Assembly (NCBI GenBank): GCA_964519245.1
Contig: CAZFLK010000127.1
Span: forward strand, 1 to 17,299
Source of the DNA: JAYPEY01 sp964519245
GTDB taxonomy: Bacteria > Verrucomicrobiota > Verrucomicrobiia > Limisphaerales > JAYPEY01
Direction of reading: 5' to 3'
DNA: 17,299 nt
A model generated the notes under the pieces. It did no database searches. It was not told the DNA's origin and saw only the letters and a list, made by a program, of their open reading frames with translations. The translations under genes and the position numbers were made by a program. Positions 13,809-17,299 of this stretch are shown here, one piece after another. Numbering within the stretch: the first letter of the stretch is position 1; each line of letters begins with the position of its first letter.

Positions 13809-15716
13809 CTACAACGTGTCCGTTGGCTGCAAGGTGCGCTCGACGAACAGCCGGTCCCAGATCTCCAGCCAGAGAAGACTCCAGATTCGATGCGTGTGGT
13901 CCCGGACTCCGTCCCGGTGTTCCTGCACCACCGCCTGGATCCGGCCTCGGTCAAACCAACCCTTCGCGGCCACATTGCCTTCCAACACGTATTCATTCAC
14001 CGCCGACGTGAACTCATTCCGCAGCCAGTGCTTCAACGGCAATGAGAATCCCCGCTTCGGCCGATAGATGAGATCGTGAGGCAGATGGCGTTCCGCCAAT
14101 CGTTTCAAAAGGTATTTCTGCACCCCGCCACGAACCTTCAAACCCGATTCGATCGACCCCGCCAAGGCCGCGACCTCCGCGTCCAGGAACGGACTCCGGA
14201 GCTCCAACGAGTGTTTCATCGAGGCCACGTCGATCTTGATCAGGTAGTCGTTTCTCAGTCGACCGACAATCGTCAGGAACAGGTTCTGGTCGATCAGATC
14301 CAGCCCCTTGATTTCGTCCGTCCACGATTCGTAGATCTGGTGGGCCATCTGCCCTCCCAGTGACTTTACAAAGCCTGGGGTGTAGAGCAGCCGCTTGTCC
14401 GGAGGTGTCCAGGCCTGGGTATAGAGATGCCGGATGGCGGGATCATCGCTTCCATGAACGAGCAGCGTTCGCAGTTTCTGCATCAGCCCCCCATCCGTCG
14501 GAAGCCGATCCTCAGGCAGGAGCATCGTCTCGAGAGACCGCCTGAGCCCCCGGGGCAGAAACTTGCGGGCCATGGCGGAATACCGCGAGACACGGGCAAT
14601 ATCATATCCACCGAACATTTCATCGCCCCCATCTCCCGTCAGCGCAACCGTGACCTTTTCTCTCGAGACCTGGGAAACGTAACCGGTCGGCAAGGCCGAT
14701 GAATCGGCGAAGGGCTCCCCATACTCCCACACCAACGAAGGCAGACTCTTCAAGACCTCAGGCTCGAGAACGCGCTCATGGTGATCGGTCTGATACCGTT
14801 CCGCCACGGCCCGGGCATACTCCGCCTCCGAGAATTCCTGATGTTCGAAGCCGATTGAGAAGGTCTTGCAGCCGCCGCCCATCTCCTGACTCATCAACGC
14901 CACGACCAGGCTCGAGTCAATGCCGCCGCTGAGGAAAGCGCCCAGAGGAACATCGCTTACCAATCTCTTCCGGACGGCCCGGCGCAGGGTTTCCTCGATG
15001 GCATCGACCGCCTCCTCTTCGCGAAACTTGCGCTTGGGAGCAAAGGGCGGCTTCCAGTATCGCCGCACCTCCACGCCGGATTCCGACAGCTTCAACCAGG
15101 AGCCCGGGGGAGCCTTCTCCACCCCGTCGAAAATACAGACTTCCTGCGTTGGCGAGAGATGATGCAAATAATGATCAACCCCCCTCGGATTCACCTCCAA
15201 CCCGGAGGGCTCCAAGGACCAGATGGCCTTGATGTCCGACGCGAACGCGATCCCCCCCGCGTCACGCCGATAAAACAACGGCTTTTTCCCAAACCGGTCC
15301 CGCGCCAAAAACAACTCCTGCCTGACATCGCTCCAGACCCCCAGGGCAAACATGCCGTCCAGCTTCTCAACGACGCGCTCTCCCCATTCCTCGTAACCAT
15401 GAATGATCGTCTCGGAATCCGTCTTGGATCGGAAGACATGTCCGCGCTCCTCCAGTTCCCGCCGCAGTTCCCGAAAGTTATAGATCTCCCCGTTGAAAAC
15501 ACACCACAAGGTCTCATCCTCGTTCGGCATCGGCTGATTGCCGTTCTCACTCAGGTCGATGATCCGCAGGCGCCGAAACCCGAGCCCAACGTGCCCACTG
15601 ACACGTTCTCCCGCGCAGTCAGGCCCGCGGTTGACCATCAGGTCGCGCATTCGCCGCAGCGCGCCGGCATCGACCGGCGTTCGATCAAAGCGGATGATTC
15701 CACAAATGGCGCACAT
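13809..15716 (-). CDS. asnB: Asparagine synthase-like glutamine amidotransferase (AsnB family)
   Basis: 635 residues from the ATG at 15716, which exposes Cys2 (MCAICGIIRF) as the N-terminal glutaminase nucleophile. The frame runs on to 16106, but the extra 130 residues have no similarity and cover the divergent methyltransferase start. Glutaminase domain: NRGPDC (29-34), GFRRLRIIDLS (46-56), FNGEIYNFREL (74-84) and KTDSETIIHGY (98-108). Synthetase domain: the PPi loop FLSGGIDSSL (261-270), FSIGFEHQEFSE, the GEPFADSSALPT region (333-344) and TGDGGDEMFGGYD (360-372). Members of this family in polysaccharide and exosortase-associated loci are thought to amidate sugars or proteins rather than make free asparagine. 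The neighbouring glycosyltransferase and methyltransferase favour that here, as inference. It converges on the DeoR gene with a 13-bp gap. Confidence 0.92.
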   Translation of the reverse strand: MCAICGIIRFDRTPVDAGALRRMRDLMVNRGPDCAGERVSGHVGLGFRRLRIIDLSENGNQPMPNEDETLWCVFNGEIYNFRELRRELEERGHVFRSKTDSETIIHGYEEWGERVVEKLDGMFALGVWSDVRQELFLARDRFGKKPLFYRRDAGGIAFASDIKAIWSLEPSGLEVNPRGVDHYLHHLSPTQEVCIFDGVEKAPPGSWLKLSESGVEVRRYWKPPFAPKRKFREEEAVDAIEETLRRAVRKRLVSDVPLGAFLSGGIDSSLVVALMSQEMGGGCKTFSIGFEHQEFSEAEYARAVAERYQTDHHERVLEPEVLKSLPSLVWEYGEPFADSSALPTGYVSQVSREKVTVALTGDGGDEMFGGYDIARVSRYSAMARKFLPRGLRRSLETMLLPEDRLPTDGGLMQKLRTLLVHGSDDPAIRHLYTQAWTPPDKRLLYTPGFVKSLGGQMAHQIYESWTDEIKGLDLIDQNLFLTIVGRLRNDYLIKIDVASMKHSLELRSPFLDAEVAALAGSIESGLKVRGGVQKYLLKRLAERHLPHDLIYRPKRGFSLPLKHWLRNEFTSAVNEYVLEGNVAAKGWFDRGRIQAVVQEHRDGVRDHTHRIWSLLWLEIWDRLFVERTLQPTDTL

Positions 15717-15948
15717 GCTTGGTGAGGTTGGCTCGGACTTTGACAGCGACGAAGCTGGGCCGCGGCCTCCAGCCCGCGACATTCCGCAGTCGAGCAAAGA
15801 CGCCGCCAACCATCCGACAGTCTGTTGACCGGCCTTCAACAGCGTCAAGCATTTTGCCATTCGATGCCGAGCGCAACGCCGGGCTTTCCCGCGAAGGGAT
15901 TGACGGTTGAAGGCGTTCGCCCTAGCGTCCCCCGACTGACGCCACACC
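15717..15948. other. Divergent intergenic region between asnB-like gene and methyltransferase
   Basis: 232 bp with no convincing gene. It should hold the promoters of both flanking genes, but no clear -35/-10 pair stands out. A compact hairpin is possible at 15755-15772 (CTGG ... CCAG enclosing a GCCGCGGC palindrome). Short open frames here lack family features and start signals. Confidence 0.4.
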
Positions 15949-16944
15949 ATGCGTGAATCACACCTCCAACACCTTGTCTGTCCGGAATGCCAATCCGGTC
16001 TCGAACTGAAGGAAGCCGCCAAACGCGACGAATCGCGCATCCAGGAGGGCGTCCTCCGCTGCTCGAAATCCGAGTGCCGCAAGGAGTACCCGATCCTTTC
16101 CTCCATCCCCCGCTTCGTTCCCGTTGAGAACTACGCCTCGGGTTTCGGGCTGGAATGGAATGAGCACGCGCGCACGCAATACGACAGTCACAGCGGTTGC
16201 AACATTTCCGAGAAACGGTTCTTCGAGGAGACCGGCTGGCCCCGCGACCTCAAGGGCGAGGTGATCGTGGAAGTCGGCGGCGGCTCGGGAAGGTTCACCG
16301 AGCAGGCCGCCTCGACCGGGGCAACCGTGCTTTCCCTGGATTACAGCTATGCCGTCGAGGCGAACCATGCCTCGAACGGCGACAAGGAAAACGTCCTGAT
16401 CGTCCAGGGCGACCTCTACAAGATGCCCTTCAAGCACAATGCCGCCGACCGCATCTACTGCTTCGGCGTCTTGCAACATACGCCCGAGCCGAAGAGATCT
16501 CTCTGCGAACTGCCCAAATACGTCAAGTCCGGCGGCAGCGTCGTTGCCGACAACTACATCATGCCCACCGGCATTCGAAAGCTGCTGGCGACCAAGTATT
16601 GGTTCCGCCCGATCACGAAGAGGATGCACCCGCCGACCCTCTACCGACTCTGCAAATTCTACGTGAAGTTGATGTGGCCGCTGACCAGGCACATTCACAA
16701 GCTGCCGAAGGGGGCCTACATCAATTGGCGTCTGCTGCTGGCCGACTACCGCGATGAATTCGACCTCTCCGAGGCCATGCAGCGGGAGTGGGCCATCCTC
16801 GATATTTTCGACAAGCTGGCCCCCGCGTACGACTTCCCTCAGACGCGGGAGACCATCGAGGCGTGGTTTCAGGAAGCGGGTTTGAAGGACCTCGATGTCC
16901 GCCCCGGTTACAATGGCATCCAGGGACGCGGCGTCAAACCCTGA
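15949..16944 (+). CDS. Class I SAM-dependent methyltransferase with N-terminal zinc ribbon
   Basis: 331 residues. The N-terminus has a Trm112/YcaR-like zinc ribbon, with Cys11-x2-Cys14 and Cys38/Cys43, followed by YPILSSIPRFVP (47-58), the usual linker of this architecture. The Rossmann methyltransferase domain shows motif I VIVEVGGGSGRFTEQA (105-120), the motif II acidic residue at LSLDYS (128-133), VQGDLYKMPF (152-161) and YCFGVLQHTPEP (170-181). The C-terminal half has a substrate-cap-like region rich in aromatic and basic residues (about 205-290). This domain combination is common in polysaccharide and lipid-linked glycan clusters, where it methylates sugars. The acceptor is unknown. It is divergent from the asnB-like gene. 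Confidence 0.88.
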   Translation: MRESHLQHLVCPECQSGLELKEAAKRDESRIQEGVLRCSKSECRKEYPILSSIPRFVPVENYASGFGLEWNEHARTQYDSHSGCNISEKRFFEETGWPRDLKGEVIVEVGGGSGRFTEQAASTGATVLSLDYSYAVEANHASNGDKENVLIVQGDLYKMPFKHNAADRIYCFGVLQHTPEPKRSLCELPKYVKSGGSVVADNYIMPTGIRKLLATKYWFRPITKRMHPPTLYRLCKFYVKLMWPLTRHIHKLPKGAYINWRLLLADYRDEFDLSEAMQREWAILDIFDKLAPAYDFPQTRETIEAWFQEAGLKDLDVRPGYNGIQGRGVKP

Positions 16945-16980
16945 CGCCGGCAAGGCAGGTTTCAAGTCCTCGCGGATCCG

Positions 16981-17299
16981 TCACCCGCGCCCGCCAAGAT
17001 CCGCATAGATCTCCGCATACTTCCGGGTCATCGAGCCGATCGAGAACTCCTCCTCAATCGTCTTCCGCGCCGCGACGCCCATCCGGTCCAAACGCTCACG
17101 ATCGGAAATGGCCGATTCGAGGCGTCGGATGAGATCGTCCAGTTCGCAGACATCCGCCATGAGCCCGTTCTCGCCATGATTGAGAACGTCCTCGACGCCA
17201 CAGACCACGGAGTTGCAAAGAGCCGGCGTGGCGGTGGCCATCCCTTCCAACATGGCGTTGGACAAGCCTTCGACAACGGACGGAATCGCCACCAAGTCC
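16981..17299 (-). CDS. C-terminal part of family 4 glycosyltransferase (5' end outside window)
   Basis: About 106 residues are visible and the frame continues off the right edge (D-L before VAIPSVVEG). The first internal start-like codon is a TTG at 17295 and is not the real start. The fragment contains the GT4 donor-site motif AIPSVVEGLSNAMLEGMATATP, in which the two Glu form the E-x7-E pair. It continues with VCGVEDVLNHGENGLMAD and the C-terminal helix ARKTIEEEFSIGSMTRKYAEIY. It should be a retaining GT-B glycosyltransferase of the same polysaccharide locus as the asnB-like gene and methyltransferase. It converges on the methyltransferase with a 36-bp gap. Confidence 0.88.
   Translation of the reverse strand, partial: DLVAIPSVVEGLSNAMLEGMATATPALCNSVVCGVEDVLNHGENGLMADVCELDDLIRRLESAISDRERLDRMGVAARKTIEEEFSIGSMTRKYAEIYADLGGRG

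Noticed and set aside
15717..16106. 130-residue N-terminal extension of the AsnB-like protein
   Set aside because: Family members need Cys at position 2, which the ATG at 15716 provides. The extension overlaps the divergent methyltransferase.
15958..16965. A 335-codon minus-strand frame opposite the methyltransferase
   Set aside because: The + strand has the zinc ribbon and SAM motif I. The mirror frame lacks any domain.
1..17299. CRISPR array, tRNA, rRNA, transposase or phage genes
   Set aside because: I looked for regularly spaced repeats, tRNA-like cloverleaf ends and integrase/transposase motifs and saw none that could be supported.

Overview
The window carries a complete bacterial microcompartment (BMC) operon of the Planctomycetes/Verrucomicrobia (PVM) type, set between two blocks of extracellular-polysaccharide genes. 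The DNA is GC-rich by eye, most starts lack a clear Shine-Dalgarno sequence, and two intergenic gaps carry ATTCCGCA/GAATTC-type motifs. With the gene set, this points to a member of the PVC superphylum, probably Verrucomicrobiota. That assignment is inference, because no rRNA or other marker gene is present.

Layout. Positions 3-3848 (+ strand): the end of a coiled-coil/membrane protein, a membrane family-2 glycosyltransferase, a polysaccharide-deacetylase-like protein and a family-4 glycosyltransferase. Positions 12929 down to 3928 (- strand): a 12-gene BMC operon in the transcription order pduL, BMC-H, BMC-H, acetate-kinase-like, BMC-H, BMC-P, CoA-acylating aldehyde dehydrogenase, BMC-P, BMC-P, class II (fuculose/rhamnulose-phosphate type) aldolase, lactate/malate-type dehydrogenase, and an FbaB/DeoC-like class I aldolase homologue with a long C-terminal tail. 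Positions 13025-13795 (+): a divergent DeoR-family regulator. Its 95-bp AT-rich intergenic region with pduL holds two 23-bp direct repeats that look like operators. Positions 13809-17299: asparagine-synthase-like amidotransferase (-), zinc-ribbon methyltransferase (+) and the end of another family-4 glycosyltransferase (-).

How the genes fit together. From the known PVM-type system, the class II aldolase cleaves fuculose- or rhamnulose-1-phosphate to lactaldehyde plus DHAP inside the shell. The aldehyde dehydrogenase makes an acyl-CoA, PduL makes the acyl-phosphate, and the kinase recovers ATP. The dehydrogenase recycles NAD(H). Encapsulation-peptide-like amphipathic helices are visible on PduL, the aldehyde dehydrogenase and the aldolase.

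Points that differ from expectation: a second (class I-like) aldolase homologue with a possible cargo tail; an acetate kinase homologue whose classical Arg91, Asp148, Asn211 and Leu122 positions are changed; Arg at the substrate-discriminating position of the 'lactate' dehydrogenase; three BMC-H paralogues with different pore residues; an aldolase with candidate targeting helices at both ends; and the placement of a catabolic organelle operon inside a polysaccharide-synthesis neighbourhood. No tRNA, rRNA, CRISPR array or transposase was seen, and no gene-free stretch exceeds about 230 bp.
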